A stretch of 64,000 nucleotides of DNA. It comes from Sporomusa malonica. Lineage in GTDB: Bacteria > Bacillota > Negativicutes > Sporomusales > Sporomusaceae. The notes below the pieces were generated by a model, which worked only from the letters and a program-made list of their open reading frames with translations, ran no database searches and was not told the DNA's origin. A program made the position numbers and the translations under genes. Below are positions 1-8,876 of this stretch, piece after piece. Positions within the stretch are counted from its first letter, which is position 1, and each line of letters opens with the position of its first letter. The stretch is taken from positions 1-64,000 of the forward strand of contig NZ_FWXI01000015.1 of NCBI RefSeq assembly GCF_900176355.1, written 5' to 3'.

Positions 1-394
1 AGGCTAGATACAGAGTGGCTGGCTAAGCCTTCTCAGGCGGGATTCCCACCCGCTATACTCTGTGCACTTCTTGGCGCACAGAACCGTCCCTTTGTTTCCC
101 TTTGTTTCCTGTGACGTCTTAGAAGGTAAGCCAAAAGGGGTTGTCTGTCGGGACTTTTCCTTTTTGTGCAGAGAATATCCTAAACGGCCATCAATGTAAA
201 GGGGTTATTATATTCCTCTATGGATACAGCGGGGATACAGGATACAGTAGGACGGTTCTAACTGTATCCTATGCTTCCATTCTTGATCCCACCGTATGGT
301 TTTACCAAAAGCTCGTAGATCTTTGGGGAGCGACTTTCTTTTAGTTAGTTGACTAATAAAGGTACTGTAATAAATAATACTGTACCCCTGCAAT

Positions 395-492
395 GACGTA
401 GCTCAGGTTGCCCGTAGACTCGAACTAGGCCCAAAAACTATATATCGTTGGTATCAGATAATGACAGCCGCTGCGCTAACCATGTTCTGTCA
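395..492 (-). other. Degenerate tRNA-like fragment
   Basis: On the minus strand the order of elements recalls a tRNA: a D-arm-like segment (TTAGCGCAGCGG), a possible anticodon stem-loop with a U33-like T, and a T-loop-like GTTCGAGTC with imperfect stems. No seven-pair acceptor stem can be drawn and the anticodon stem has a mismatch. It is therefore not a working tRNA gene; a decayed one or chance resemblance are both possible. Confidence 0.2.
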
Positions 493-502
493 CAAAAAAA
501 TA

Positions 503-538
503 AAAATAGATAGGAAGATTAAACCTCCTACCTATTTT
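503..538 (-). terminator. Terminator-like hairpin
   Basis: Arms 503-515 and 526-538 pair over about 13 bases with one mismatch, and the minus strand continues into a T-rich tract. It would end a leftward transcript, but no supported gene lies directly upstream on that strand, so it may be a relic. Confidence 0.35.
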
Positions 539-1352
539 CGCACCATCCCTATAGCATTCGGTACACGACAATCTCAAACAACCTATTCCAATCTTAATGG
601 ATTTGATTCGCCTGAACAGACTCCTAATTGAACTGAAAAAACTTGTTTCAAACAGTCCCTAATTCCACGACATCAATGCTTTTTGGGGTGAGAGGGTTAA
701 AACCGATTAATGGTAAACAAAAAACACTATCCTGATCCAGAATACTAACCACTCGACCACTTCAGAAAACTTCAACTCTGAAATACTTGGGTTGATCTCT
801 AGCCCACTATACGGATGGTGCTTAACTAAATAATAACATAGGTCGAGTAAATTTGCAAGTTTACCTAATCTGTATTTGCTAACATAAAAGTAGCTCTTCA
901 GCATTGACAAAACTAAAAGCATATTGTCATGAAGCATCTAAATAGCAGTTGGTGCTTATGGCAGTTGAATTTCCGTGTAAAAAATCTGCTCCGTTTCTTT
1001 CGCCGGCTTTACCGGTTTTGCCGGAAACAGTTTTTCGGCTTCGCTGATGATGTTTTTATGCATGTCTGCTGCTGTCGAAGGATCAACACTGGAATAAACT
1101 AATTCAGATCCTATGCATATCATTTTATTCTTAGATGTCACAGGGGACGGGGTTGTTGACATTTCCGGGCGGCAAACATGCACAATTTCAGCGGTCAGTG
1201 TGCACAATCCATGCGGTCAAGGTGCTCATTCTACGGCGGCATATTCAATTGGCTCTACATCCCCAGTAAAGTAACAAAAAAAATAAGAATGAGTGCATTG
1301 TTAACTGACGTATGACGGTTTTTCGTTTAGAGGTCGCCATTGACAGCCCCCT

Positions 1353-1862
1353 TTAAATATCAAGCATTACTTTCTCATAACAATTAAAGGGTAGTTCTCG
1401 CATTGGAATAAATATTTGGCCAACTTTTTTGTATCCTCGTTTTTCATATAATCTGTTTGATTTTGGATTTGCTGTATATGCATCCAACCTTACTGATCTG
1501 TAATCATTTTTCTTTGCATATTCTTCTGCAAAATCCATCAACTTCATGGCAATTCCTTTACCTTGCCAATTTGGATGTATTGCTAATCTGTGTATTATAA
1601 GATTTCTTCCTGTTTCGCTAAGCCATTGTATTTTTGAATATTCTGTTGGTTGATCTTCATTTACTGTAATAATTCCAACATAGTCATTATCATCCTTGAT
1701 CAGAAATAATGCTCTTTGTTGAATATCCTCAGTAACTACATCAATGTTTGGATAATATTGATTCCATTGAAAAATATCTTTGGATTCCATGTCTATTATA
1801 CATTCATGTATGAGATTAATTATTCCTTCTACATCATGCCGAATCGCTAATATAATATCCAT
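1353..1862 (-). CDS. GNAT family N-acetyltransferase
   Basis: This is a cytoplasmic acetyltransferase of the GNAT fold, using acetyl-CoA to acetylate an unknown amine. The acetyl-CoA loop is visible as HPNWQGKGIAMKLMDFAE (the R/Q-x-x-G-x-G/A type), preceded by the beta-strand IHRLAI and followed by RLDAYTANPKSNRLYEKRGYKKVG, a typical C-terminal motif in which the protein contacts CoA and closes the fold. The start at 1862 is preferred because a perfect AAAGGAGG lies eight bases upstream; an in-frame ATG at 1913 has none. Length is 169 residues, normal for the family. It stands alone on the minus strand in an AT-rich accessory region. Substrate cannot be read from the sequence. Confidence 0.85.
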   Translation of the reverse strand: MDIILAIRHDVEGIINLIHECIIDMESKDIFQWNQYYPNIDVVTEDIQQRALFLIKDDNDYVGIITVNEDQPTEYSKIQWLSETGRNLIIHRLAIHPNWQGKGIAMKLMDFAEEYAKKNDYRSVRLDAYTANPKSNRLYEKRGYKKVGQIFIPMRELPFNCYEKVMLDI

Positions 1863-2010
1863 AGCTGCCTCCTTTAAAATAATATTTATCAGCCGCCACG
1901 GAGGGCTATTCATTTAGGGGATACAAAAAGGACAGTTCTCTTATCCCTTGTTTAGCCATGACGTTAAAGCTATTTTCTAAAGGAAAAAGAAAAACCGTCC
2001 CTATTGTTTG

Positions 2011-3084
2011 TCACCGGTTCTCAACACTTTCATACAGCAATTTCTTGGCTTGCCGTGTAGCCCACTTAATTTCATTCGCAGTTAGAGCAACTTCCAGTAA
2101 CCCATGGAGATAATAACTGTCTTTAAGTCTTGGCTGCCACTGATCAATTGCCTTTGTAAGACTATCCCAATAATCTTCACTAATTTTTTCTGGTTCTGCC
2201 GTACCCCCATCGGCAATAACAGACCTAAGCTTTCCATTCAAGCGAATAACGATTGTACATCCACTTTCTAATATATCAAGAATAGCTCTAAATTCATCGC
2301 TAATAGGTGGCACACCAGACTTTATCCTTCGTTCCAATCTTGTAGGCAAAATATCAAAAATACGGTCGCCCTTTTTTATAATAGACTCGTTGTAATCAAT
2401 CAGCTTTTCCGCCAGATAAATCCATTCTTTATGCTCAGCTGAATCAGCGACAACGTGTCGTTCTCTACTTAACAAATCAAGCAGCATTCGCGCTTCCTTA
2501 TTTAGTTTGTAGACTCTGTTTCTTTGTTCTTCATCTATACAAAATTCCTTGCCGTCAAGTCCGACGTAATCTTGCACCGCACGGCAGAAGTAAAGAACAG
2601 ATGCCTCGTTACTCTGCCTGAGTTTCTCCTTAAGCAGTTTATTGTATCGCGGCGGCCATAACAATACGTTGACAAGCATAGCCGAACCAAGGCCAACAAA
2701 GATAACGCCCGTTCTAGCAAGAGCATGAAACAAGAATTCTTCAGTACTGGAACTTAGGACAAAGAGCGCAGCAACTATTCCCATTGTTATGCCGCTATGC
2801 AGTCTTAATTTTATGTAAATCGGGATAAGTAGAATAACAATCAGACCTGCCGATAAAGGATTAACACCGAGAAAATAGCCAATAAAAAAGCCAGCAACGA
2901 CACCTAAAATGTGAATCAAAATCTGATCCCGCGCTGCCCTTAGTGTTAAAAAAATTGACGGCTGCATATTTATCACCGCAGAAACAGCACCAAAAAAGGC
3001 AGGTTCCAGCCCAAGATACTTGCAGAAAAACATTGTCATTGCAACAGCTATACCCGTTTTAATAACCCGTGCCCCAATTTTCAC
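2011..3084 (-). CDS. Aromatic acid exporter (ArAE/FUSC-like) family membrane protein
   Basis: The N-terminal half (about residues 5-145) consists of short hydrophobic segments typical of the ArAE_1/FUSC family: a first helix near ARVIKTGIAVAMTMFFCKYLG, the FFGAVSAVINMQPS segment, and GIIVALFVL/GVIFVGLGSAMLVN-type segments ending in LLWPPRY. The remaining 200 residues are soluble, mainly helical and charged, as in the family's C-terminal domain. Such proteins are efflux-related inner-membrane proteins; substrate is not known here. The GTG start at 3084 is preferred: GGGAGGTGA lies seven bases upstream. It follows a second GNAT gene by 91 bases on the same strand, so both may be cotranscribed. 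Confidence 0.75.
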   Translation of the reverse strand: MKIGARVIKTGIAVAMTMFFCKYLGLEPAFFGAVSAVINMQPSIFLTLRAARDQILIHILGVVAGFFIGYFLGVNPLSAGLIVILLIPIYIKLRLHSGITMGIVAALFVLSSSTEEFLFHALARTGVIFVGLGSAMLVNVLLWPPRYNKLLKEKLRQSNEASVLYFCRAVQDYVGLDGKEFCIDEEQRNRVYKLNKEARMLLDLLSRERHVVADSAEHKEWIYLAEKLIDYNESIIKKGDRIFDILPTRLERRIKSGVPPISDEFRAILDILESGCTIVIRLNGKLRSVIADGGTAEPEKISEDYWDSLTKAIDQWQPRLKDSYYLHGLLEVALTANEIKWATRQAKKLLYESVENR

Positions 3085-3175
3085 CCCTTCACCTCCCAGT
3101 CTGCATGTCAATGGCACCATCGTCCGCATAACAACAACAACCGATATGTCATTCTATACTTTGGTACAAAACAAA

Positions 3176-3598
3176 TCACTCAGTAAATCCTTTTTCACGC
3201 ATTTTGCTTTCATTATTGAATCTTGCCATTCCAGTAAGCATTCTATAGTACCCAAAATTACTATAAAATGGTTCTTTCCCTGGACTCGCATACAAGATAA
3301 TGTTAATCTTCTGCAAATCTTTGTGAATTTCATCAACAATCAGTCTACCAACTTTTTTTCCCTGATATATAGGCAAAACAGCAATGTCGTAGATTGCCGC
3401 CTGATATGCACCGTCGGAAATCGCACGACCTACCCCAATCAGTAAGTCATTATCAAATACAAATACTACGCAGTAGCTATTTTCAAAAGCTTTTCTCGTC
3501 AACTCTATAGGATGTATTGCCAACCCTGCTTCCTGCAATACCCTACAAACCGTCTGCCAATCAATCTTATCACAGTTTCTTTGAATTCGATATTGCAT
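3176..3598 (-). CDS. GNAT family N-acetyltransferase
   Basis: This is a second small GNAT acetyltransferase, 140 residues. The family pattern is visible: a VGVGRAISDGAYQAAIYDIAVLPIYQGKKVGRLIVDEI-like core (strand with the acetyl-CoA loop Q-G-K-K-V-G), then IILYASPGKEPFYSNFGYYRM, matching the C-terminal 'FY..xGF' motif of small Firmicute GNAT proteins. The ATG at 3598 is chosen because GGGAGGT lies just upstream; a longer frame to 3634 has no site. It precedes the ArAE-like gene in the same direction. Substrate unknown; detoxification or antibiotic-type acetylation cannot be told apart from sequence. Confidence 0.8.
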   Translation of the reverse strand: MQYRIQRNCDKIDWQTVCRVLQEAGLAIHPIELTRKAFENSYCVVFVFDNDLLIGVGRAISDGAYQAAIYDIAVLPIYQGKKVGRLIVDEIHKDLQKINIILYASPGKEPFYSNFGYYRMLTGMARFNNESKMREKGFTE

Positions 3599-3816
3599 AC
3601 TTACCTCCCCAATCTTCATTGTCAAAGCAGGCATAGAGCCAAGCCCTATTTAAACTATTTCATTGTGATAGAACGCCCTATATAATGAACTCGTGATTTG
3701 CGGATCATATAATACCTTATCAACGGTTTTGACTCATTGTATTGCATCCCGACTCACCACACATCATACCTTCTGTTCAGTTAAGAGTATTCCTGTATTC
3801 CTACATGACATACCCA

Positions 3817-4941
3817 CTAAAAATCTATAATTTCTGGTTTATAGTCATCAGGCAACTCTTCTTCATTTAAAAATTTGAAATTATCATCATTCAGTATTGG
3901 TATAAATATTTCGTATGGAATCATAGAAAATTCACAGGCATAGTTACTGGAACCGAACCACATACCCGCTTTGCTGCTCAAATTTAAACCTCTTGCAAAC
4001 TTTGTGTAGTTTGAGCAATCATGAACTGCTAAATCCCAGTTTTCTTCATCAGCTATTTTCATGAATTTCAAAGTTAATTCCCTACTCCAAATTGGAGATA
4101 TATAGCCCTGTCGGCAAATATACATATTTTCCCCATAATAATTGTCTATGTTATTCTCATTTAAATGCAACTCCGCACAATTGATAAAATCGAGTTTTGT
4201 CTCGAAGATTGCCTGCTTTTTCTTAAAAAATACTTCGAAAAACTCAGGCGTCATTGGAGTTTCAATACCTACACTTCTAATATGTTTTTTCGCTAATCCA
4301 ATATTTTCAATTACTTTGTCCGAACAATTAGAAGCACCTAGGTTGAAACGTATCTCATCAAGACCGGCTTCACCCAATGCTTTCAATGTCTCTTCTGTAG
4401 CTAAAGTGCCATTTGTGTATAAATGTTGATGAATTTGAGCATCACTAAATTTTTTTATAACCGAATAGTATTCTTCAATTTCCATGAAGGGCTCTAAAAA
4501 AACGTAGGAAATGCCAGTGGGTTTTTGGTGAATGGAAAGAAGCAAATCAATATCCTTCTCGTAAAATTTCGTGCCTCCTATTTCCCACATGCCTTCTCCA
4601 ACTGGATGAATATCTTCTAGTTCGCCATAATTGTAACAGAACTTACACTCTAAATTACATTTGTTCGTTTTCCTAATTGCACTCAAACCAGTACCCAACA
4701 GACAAGAACGACATCCTCGGGGGAATTTGCTTTCATTTCCTACAAAAAAAGTTCTTTTTTCCAAAGTTTTCAAATTTCCAATTTCTGACATCAACGTATC
4801 ATTTCTATGATCAATTGCTGCCTCAATTTGCGCAAAAGTAGAGTAAATGATTTCTTCATGTTTTATACTAATTTCCTCTTCCTCTGGCAATTGTGAAAAA
4901 AAATCGAACCATATCAACGCATCTTTTTTGGAAATTTTCAT
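3817..4941 (-). CDS. Radical SAM protein, function unknown
   Basis: A radical SAM enzyme, 374 residues. The cluster-binding motif is CNLECKFC (C-x3-C-x2-C) at about residues 97-104, binding a 4Fe-4S cluster that cleaves S-adenosylmethionine. Just before it is RGCRSCLLGTG with two further cysteines, and later CRQGY and a C-terminal cysteine (YACEF) could bind an auxiliary cluster. LYTNGTLA and the following IRFNLGA match the TIM-barrel strands of pyruvate formate-lyase-activase-like proteins. It stands alone, is strikingly AT-rich, and has only a weak site (AGGCGG) before its ATG. No partner or peptide substrate gene is visible beside it. Confidence 0.8.
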   Translation of the reverse strand: MKISKKDALIWFDFFSQLPEEEEISIKHEEIIYSTFAQIEAAIDHRNDTLMSEIGNLKTLEKRTFFVGNESKFPRGCRSCLLGTGLSAIRKTNKCNLECKFCYNYGELEDIHPVGEGMWEIGGTKFYEKDIDLLLSIHQKPTGISYVFLEPFMEIEEYYSVIKKFSDAQIHQHLYTNGTLATEETLKALGEAGLDEIRFNLGASNCSDKVIENIGLAKKHIRSVGIETPMTPEFFEVFFKKKQAIFETKLDFINCAELHLNENNIDNYYGENMYICRQGYISPIWSRELTLKFMKIADEENWDLAVHDCSNYTKFARGLNLSSKAGMWFGSSNYACEFSMIPYEIFIPILNDDNFKFLNEEELPDDYKPEIIDF

Positions 4942-5309
4942 AACGTATCCGCCTATCTACTTAATCTAATACTTCACATGATTCGCCAAGTATAAATACC
5001 ATTTAAAAATCAGTAGTTGAGCTTGATTACTTAGCCATAGTATTTAAATTATACTGGGTTACGCATCAGTTTTCAACAATGTCGTCGTGGAAGACCCTCC
5101 ATTTTTTGTACCTTTCCGGTGCAGATTGTATGGAAACAGATCGCGCGTATCGGTCAACGGTGCAATAAATTTAGGGTTATGCCCTGATCGCCCTAAAGAG
5201 AATCAATAAAGCCTACATAATTAAGTTCTGACCCTGCAGAACTGTGCACGTAATGTCGGATAGACACATCAACTTTCTGTTAATCTATCAGTGGAGGTGG
5301 TCATAGCAA
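4942..5309. other. Intergenic region between divergent genes
   Basis: This 368-base gap separates the radical SAM gene (leftward) from the AraC-type gene (rightward), so it should hold both promoters. I see AT-rich patches and no clear consensus promoter. A GGAGGTGG ribosome binding site for the rightward gene lies near 5292-5299. Nothing else can be supported. Confidence 0.4.
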
Positions 5310-6182
5310 ATGGGTACACTTGAAAAATTGAATGCGGCCTTGCATCATATTGAAGAAAACCTAACTGATAATATTAACTTTAAAGAAGTTTCCAGACTGG
5401 CTTGTTGTTCGGAGTATCATTTCAAAAGAATGTTTTCTTTCCTTGCAGGCGTTACTTTATCGGAATACATCCGACGCAGACGACTCACGCTTGCGGCATT
5501 TGAGCTTACTAATAGTAATATCCGCGTTATTGATGTCGCTATTAAATACGGATACAACTCACCAGATGCATTTACAAGAGCCTTTGAGAGCTTGCACGGG
5601 ATAACTCCGTCCGAAGCTAAAAATACTGGCCAGACACTAAAAGCCTATCCCCGCATGACCTTTCATCTATCAATTAACGGAGGTATTGAAATGAACTATC
5701 GCATCGTAGAAAAAGAGGCTTTTCATATCATCGGTATCAAGAAGAGAGTTCCAATAGTTTTCAACGGAGTTAACCCTGATATTGCTGCTATGTGGCAATC
5801 ATTAGATATGGAGACTATAACTAAACTAAAAACCCTTTCGAATCTCGAACCATATGGACTGATTAGCGCTTCCGCGAACTTTTCCGAAGGGCGGATGGAG
5901 GAAAAAGGCAAGCTTGACCATTATATCGGTGTTGCAACAACTAATAATTGTCCAGATAATTTATCTCAACTTGAAGTTCCGACTTTAACATGGGCCGTAT
6001 TTACAGCAGTTGGACCATTTCCAGAAACGCTTCAAGATGTTTGGGGACGTATCTATTCCGAATGGTTACCTTCCTCAAATTATGAGTTAGCAGAAGGCCC
6101 CGAAATCTTATGGAATGAGCATAAAGATGTAACCTCGCCGAATTTTAAGAGCGAAATATGGATACCGATCACAAAAAAATAA
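5310..6182 (+). CDS. AraC family regulator with GyrI-like effector domain
   Basis: A two-domain transcription regulator of 290 residues. Residues 1-105 form the AraC-type double helix-turn-helix: the first around [20 protein letters not shown] and the second around [19 protein letters not shown], ending with the diagnostic GITPSEAK. Residues from about 125 ([17 protein letters not shown]) to the end match the GyrI-like small-molecule-binding domain (Bacillus BmrR/Rob type), which senses hydrophobic drugs or related compounds. A GGAGGTGG site precedes the ATG. Its target may be itself or an unlinked efflux gene; none is adjacent. Its downstream terminator has been split by an insertion sequence. 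Confidence 0.88.
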   Translation: MGTLEKLNAALHHIEENLTDNINFKEVSRLACCSEYHFKRMFSFLAGVTLSEYIRRRRLTLAAFELTNSNIRVIDVAIKYGYNSPDAFTRAFESLHGITPSEAKNTGQTLKAYPRMTFHLSINGGIEMNYRIVEKEAFHIIGIKKRVPIVFNGVNPDIAAMWQSLDMETITKLKTLSNLEPYGLISASANFSEGRMEEKGKLDHYIGVATTNNCPDNLSQLEVPTLTWAVFTAVGPFPETLQDVWGRIYSEWLPSSNYELAEGPEILWNEHKDVTSPNFKSEIWIPITKK

Positions 6183-6186
6183 CTGT

Positions 6187-6205
6187 AAAGGCCTCACCCC
6201 TAATG
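6187..6205 (+). terminator. Left arm of an intrinsic terminator split by the IS
   Basis: This arm (AAAGGCCTCACCCCTAATG) is complementary, with few mismatches, to 7932-7950 on the far side of the insertion sequence. Together they make a roughly 19-base stem ending in a T-tract at 7949-7954. The element therefore lies inside the loop of the terminator that once ended the AraC-type transcript. Confidence 0.7.
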
Positions 6206-6208
6206 ATA

Positions 6209-6234
6209 TGCTCCCCTTGTGGTAGACAGATGAA
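6209..6234 (+). repeat. IS left terminal inverted repeat
   Basis: Begins TGCTCCCC and contains GTAGACAG; matches the reverse complement of 7898-7923 in most positions, with the central six bases differing. Confidence 0.8.
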
Positions 6235-6272
6235 ATAAAAAAACTGTCTGCCACAAGGAGGAGCATGTTTTT

Positions 6273-6956
6273 ATGAGTAAAAATTTTTCCGTTTCTTATG
6301 AGGAACGCGTCCGTGCGATTGAAAAGTATTTGCGGCACGAAGCTTCATTAAATCATCTGGCAAAGCAATTGAAAGTTAGCCATGGAGCCATTAAGCAGTG
6401 GTTAATAACGTATCAGTCTTTGGGGCCAGCGGGCTTAATGGAAACATCAAGAAACATGCGTTATTCGTCGAGTATGAAAGAAGCAGCTGTAATGGATTAT
6501 TTGGCGGGTGCTGGTTCTTACATAGAGCTTTGCAAAAAATACGGAATTAAATCAACCCGTCAACTACGAAACTGGGTTTCAAAGTATAATGGTCATGAGA
6601 AGTTAAAATCTTCTGGAACGGGAGGAGTACCCATCATGACCAAAGGACGCAAAACAAGTTATGAGGAAAGAGTTGAAATCGTTAAATATTGTATCGAACA
6701 ACAGAATGACTATGCTAAAACGGCACAAAAATACCGGGTCTCTTATCAGCAGGTCTATAGTTGGACAACCAAGTATGAAACGAATGGTGTCGAGGCATTA
6801 CAAGATAAACGTGGCAAAAGAAAGACCTTGGATAAAATGTCTGAGATCGAGCAGCTAAAAGCTGAGAATAAACTTCTTGAAGCCAAAAATAAAAGGCAGC
6901 AAATGGAGATAGACTTCTTAAAAAAGCTCGAGGAAATAGAAAGGCGGCGGTTCTAA
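6273..6956 (+). CDS. IS3-family transposase OrfA (IS150 type, two HTH domains)
   Basis: OrfA of 227 residues provides the DNA-binding part of the transposase. Two helix-turn-helix segments are visible: residues about 10-45 (YEERVRAIEKYLRH, ASLNHLAKQLKVS) and about 125-170 (SYEERVEIVKYCIEQQNDYAKTA). A C-terminal leucine-rich coiled coil (IEQLKAENKLLEAKNKR) is typical for multimerisation. The zero-frame slippery heptamer A-AAA-AAG at 6920-6926 lets some ribosomes shift back one base into orfB. GGAGGAG precedes the ATG by about eleven bases. Confidence 0.9.
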   Translation: MSKNFSVSYEERVRAIEKYLRHEASLNHLAKQLKVSHGAIKQWLITYQSLGPAGLMETSRNMRYSSSMKEAAVMDYLAGAGSYIELCKKYGIKSTRQLRNWVSKYNGHEKLKSSGTGGVPIMTKGRKTSYEERVEIVKYCIEQQNDYAKTAQKYRVSYQQVYSWTTKYETNGVEALQDKRGKRKTLDKMSEIEQLKAENKLLEAKNKRQQMEIDFLKKLEEIERRRF

Positions 6957-7846
6957 GTCAGGTAAAACATGAAACCATTTATCTTGCAATCCAAGAGCTT
7001 CATGATACAGCAACCTATCCAATACAGAAGCTCTGTGAAATTGCAGGTATACAAAGATCTTCTTATTACAAATGGCTAAGTAGAAACGAGAATGCTAATG
7101 AGCAGATAAATAAAGCGTTGATTCCACTGATCAAAGATGCCTATCAAGAACGTAATGGTATTCTTGGATACCGCCAAATGACTATTAAACTCAATCGTGA
7201 ATACAGCATTACGGTAAATCATAAGAGGATTTACCGATTAATGAAGATTTTACAGCTTCAATCTGTATGTCGCAAAAAAAGAAGGAAATATATCCAGTCC
7301 ACACCTGAAATCACTGCTGAAAATATCCTGAATAGAGAGTTTACAGCAGATTACTTTGGGAAAAAATGGCTTACTGATGTGACAGAGATGAAGTATGGTC
7401 TTGAACAGAAAGCACATTTAAGCGCAATACTGGATCTAGCAGATAAAAGCATTGTCGCTTTTGTGCTTGGCCATTCGAACAATAATGAACTTGTTTTTGA
7501 GACCTTTGACATAGCTCATAAAGAATATCCTGATGCAAATCCCCTCTTCCATAGTGACAGGGGATTTCAATATACAAGTAAGATCTTTCATAAAAAGCTT
7601 GTTGATGCCGGAATGACACAAAGCATGTCCAGGGTCTCAAGATGTATCGATAACGGTCCCATGGAAGCATTCTGGGGAATGATGAAATCAGAGATGTATT
7701 ATCTCAAAAAGTTTAGTTCATACGATGAGCTGGAAGCTGCAGTCAGTGAATATATAGAGTACTACAATAATCATCGATATCAAAAACGGCTCAACTGTAT
7801 GACTCCGATAGAGTACAGACGATATCGGAGTCATACAGCTGCATAA
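6926..7846 (+). CDS. IS3-family transposase OrfB (DDE integrase core), read by -1 frameshift
   Basis: OrfB continues the reading frame one base back from the slippery A-AAA-AAG at 6920-6926; its frame is open from there to 7846 and has no good independent start. The integrase core (rve) carries the DDE triad: TDVTE, HSDRG, and the glutamate of PMEAFWG, with the usual spacing between the second and third. HRIYRLM and the RRKYIQS segment match the HTH_21 region ahead of the core. The OrfA-OrfB fusion would be the active transposase, cutting and joining at the 26-base inverted repeats. An ATG at 7118 is internal. Confidence 0.9.
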   Translation, partial: ARGNRKAAVLSQVKHETIYLAIQELHDTATYPIQKLCEIAGIQRSSYYKWLSRNENANEQINKALIPLIKDAYQERNGILGYRQMTIKLNREYSITVNHKRIYRLMKILQLQSVCRKKRRKYIQSTPEITAENILNREFTADYFGKKWLTDVTEMKYGLEQKAHLSAILDLADKSIVAFVLGHSNNNELVFETFDIAHKEYPDANPLFHSDRGFQYTSKIFHKKLVDAGMTQSMSRVSRCIDNGPMEAFWGMMKSEMYYLKKFSSYDELEAAVSEYIEYYNNHRYQKRLNCMTPIEYRRYRSHTAA

Positions 7847-7897
7847 AAAAATGATGCCAACTTTTACGTAAAGTTGACATCAAAAAACTTTAATTTT

Positions 7898-7923
7898 TTC
7901 TACTGTCTACTTGACAGGGAGCA
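7898..7923 (-). repeat. IS right terminal inverted repeat
   Basis: Inverted copy of 6209-6234, ending GGGAGCA. The GTAGACAG core is retained. Confidence 0.8.
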
Positions 7924-7931
7924 CTTCATAA

Positions 7932-7954
7932 CATTATGGGTCGAGGCCTTTTTT
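7932..7954 (+). terminator. Right arm and T-tract of the split terminator
   Basis: CATTATGGGTCGAGGCC followed by a run of six T. It pairs with 6187-6205 across the insertion sequence. In the uninterrupted site the loop would be about 11 bases. Whether the terminator still folds with 1.7 kb in its loop is doubtful, so read-through from the AraC-type gene into the IS is possible. Confidence 0.7.
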
Positions 7955-8072
7955 CGCCGTTACCAAATGCCCTGAATGACGTATAGGAATGATTCCTTTG
8001 CACAAGGCCTACTTTATATAAGCTCACTGGCTGAATTATTCTTGAGTTTGATCAAGGCTGAGGAATATGAAT

Positions 8073-8840
8073 TTACATCTTTTTCCCAATATAAAATACA
8101 TATCCATAATACTGTTTGTATTTTGAATATAAGTCTGCCTCACGCCTCATAAGTGCAATCAGATCCTCAGCGGTTTTATTCCCCGTATGTTTTTTCAAAA
8201 ATTCCTCTTGCCTTGCTTTTTGCGGAATAAGATAATTGTCTATCCAACAATTCTCAGGCAACGTAAATGCGGCAACAGGAATATAACCTGTTTTTTGCAT
8301 GATGGAAATATTATGCCCTATTGTGCTAATTTCAGGAACTGCGTCTAACCACCACTTCTCAATTTCAGCGGGGCGCTCATCAGTAAACCATGACTCATAT
8401 GTTACGGCAACATAACCATCTTTTTTGAGGAACCCCTTCCAGTGATTCAAGCCTTTTTCAAAACCTATATTGGCAATAGCCCCCTCAGACCATATAAGGT
8501 CAAATTCGTCATTCTGAAACGGCAAATTATCCATTGAACCGACAATACCTTTTACCCTGTTCTGCAAACCAAGTTTTACGGCTGTTGCATTAAGCTTATC
8601 AATCGAGCCGGCGTAAAGGTCGAGGGCGGTGATGGTTGCTTCTGTATTTTGTGCCAGAACCATTGTTTGAGCGCCTGTGCCGCAACCTAAATCGGCAATT
8701 TTTGTTTTGTTTGAAAGATTGTCGATAAAACCTAATGCCCTGATGGTTTCTTCGGAGCTACCGGGTCCCTGCCGTTCAAGCTCTGTGAAAAATTCATTGA
8801 TGAGGGCAAAATCAAATTCGTGGATTGTTATTTCTTCCAT
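8073..8840 (-). CDS. Class I SAM-dependent methyltransferase
   Basis: A Rossmann-fold methyltransferase of 255 residues. Motif I is clear: [16 protein letters not shown] (about residues 47-62), then the acidic end of strand 2 (ALDLYAG), motif IV-like [17 protein letters not shown] and the strand [17 protein letters not shown]. The sequence resembles small-molecule methyltransferases rather than those for RNA or DNA; the substrate is unknown. AAGGAGT lies eight bases ahead of the ATG. It follows the TetR gene by 36 bases and is almost certainly cotranscribed with it, so it is the likely target of that repressor. Confidence 0.85.
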   Translation of the reverse strand: MEEITIHEFDFALINEFFTELERQGPGSSEETIRALGFIDNLSNKTKIADLGCGTGAQTMVLAQNTEATITALDLYAGSIDKLNATAVKLGLQNRVKGIVGSMDNLPFQNDEFDLIWSEGAIANIGFEKGLNHWKGFLKKDGYVAVTYESWFTDERPAEIEKWWLDAVPEISTIGHNISIMQKTGYIPVAAFTLPENCWIDNYLIPQKARQEEFLKKHTGNKTAEDLIALMRREADLYSKYKQYYGYVFYIGKKM

Positions 8841-8876
8841 TGTTTATACTCCTTATCTTCTAATTATACCTTTGGT

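Larger units (their letters stand above)
1..1352. other. Degenerate intergenic region, no supported gene
   Basis: I see no convincing gene here. Short open frames exist on both strands, but none has a ribosome binding site or a recognisable motif. The stretch is AT-rich with several degenerate pieces: a GC-rich inverted repeat near 37-53, short 'accgtccc'-type motifs near 82-92, 250-260 and 1138-1165, a tRNA-like fragment on the minus strand near 395-490, and a hairpin at 503-538. It looks like decayed intergenic or mobile DNA. Confidence 0.5.
6209..7923 (+). mobile_element. IS3-family (IS150-like) insertion sequence, apparently complete
   Basis: A 1715-base element with 26-base imperfect terminal inverted repeats: 6209-6234 and 7898-7923 share TGCTCCC at the tips and GTAGACAG inside. 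It carries overlapping orfA and orfB linked by a programmed -1 frameshift signal, typical of the family. The DDE catalytic residues are all present, so it may be active. I see no direct target duplication: the flanks are ATA on the left and CTT on the right, which could mean rearrangement after insertion or an end assigned a base or two off. Confidence 0.9.

Noticed and set aside
707..937. Open frame of 76 codons on the minus strand
   Set aside because: No ribosome binding site, AT-driven composition and no motif.
956..1207. Open frame of 83 codons on the minus strand
   Set aside because: No ribosome binding site; it crosses the 'ggggacgggg' motif and has no recognisable domain.
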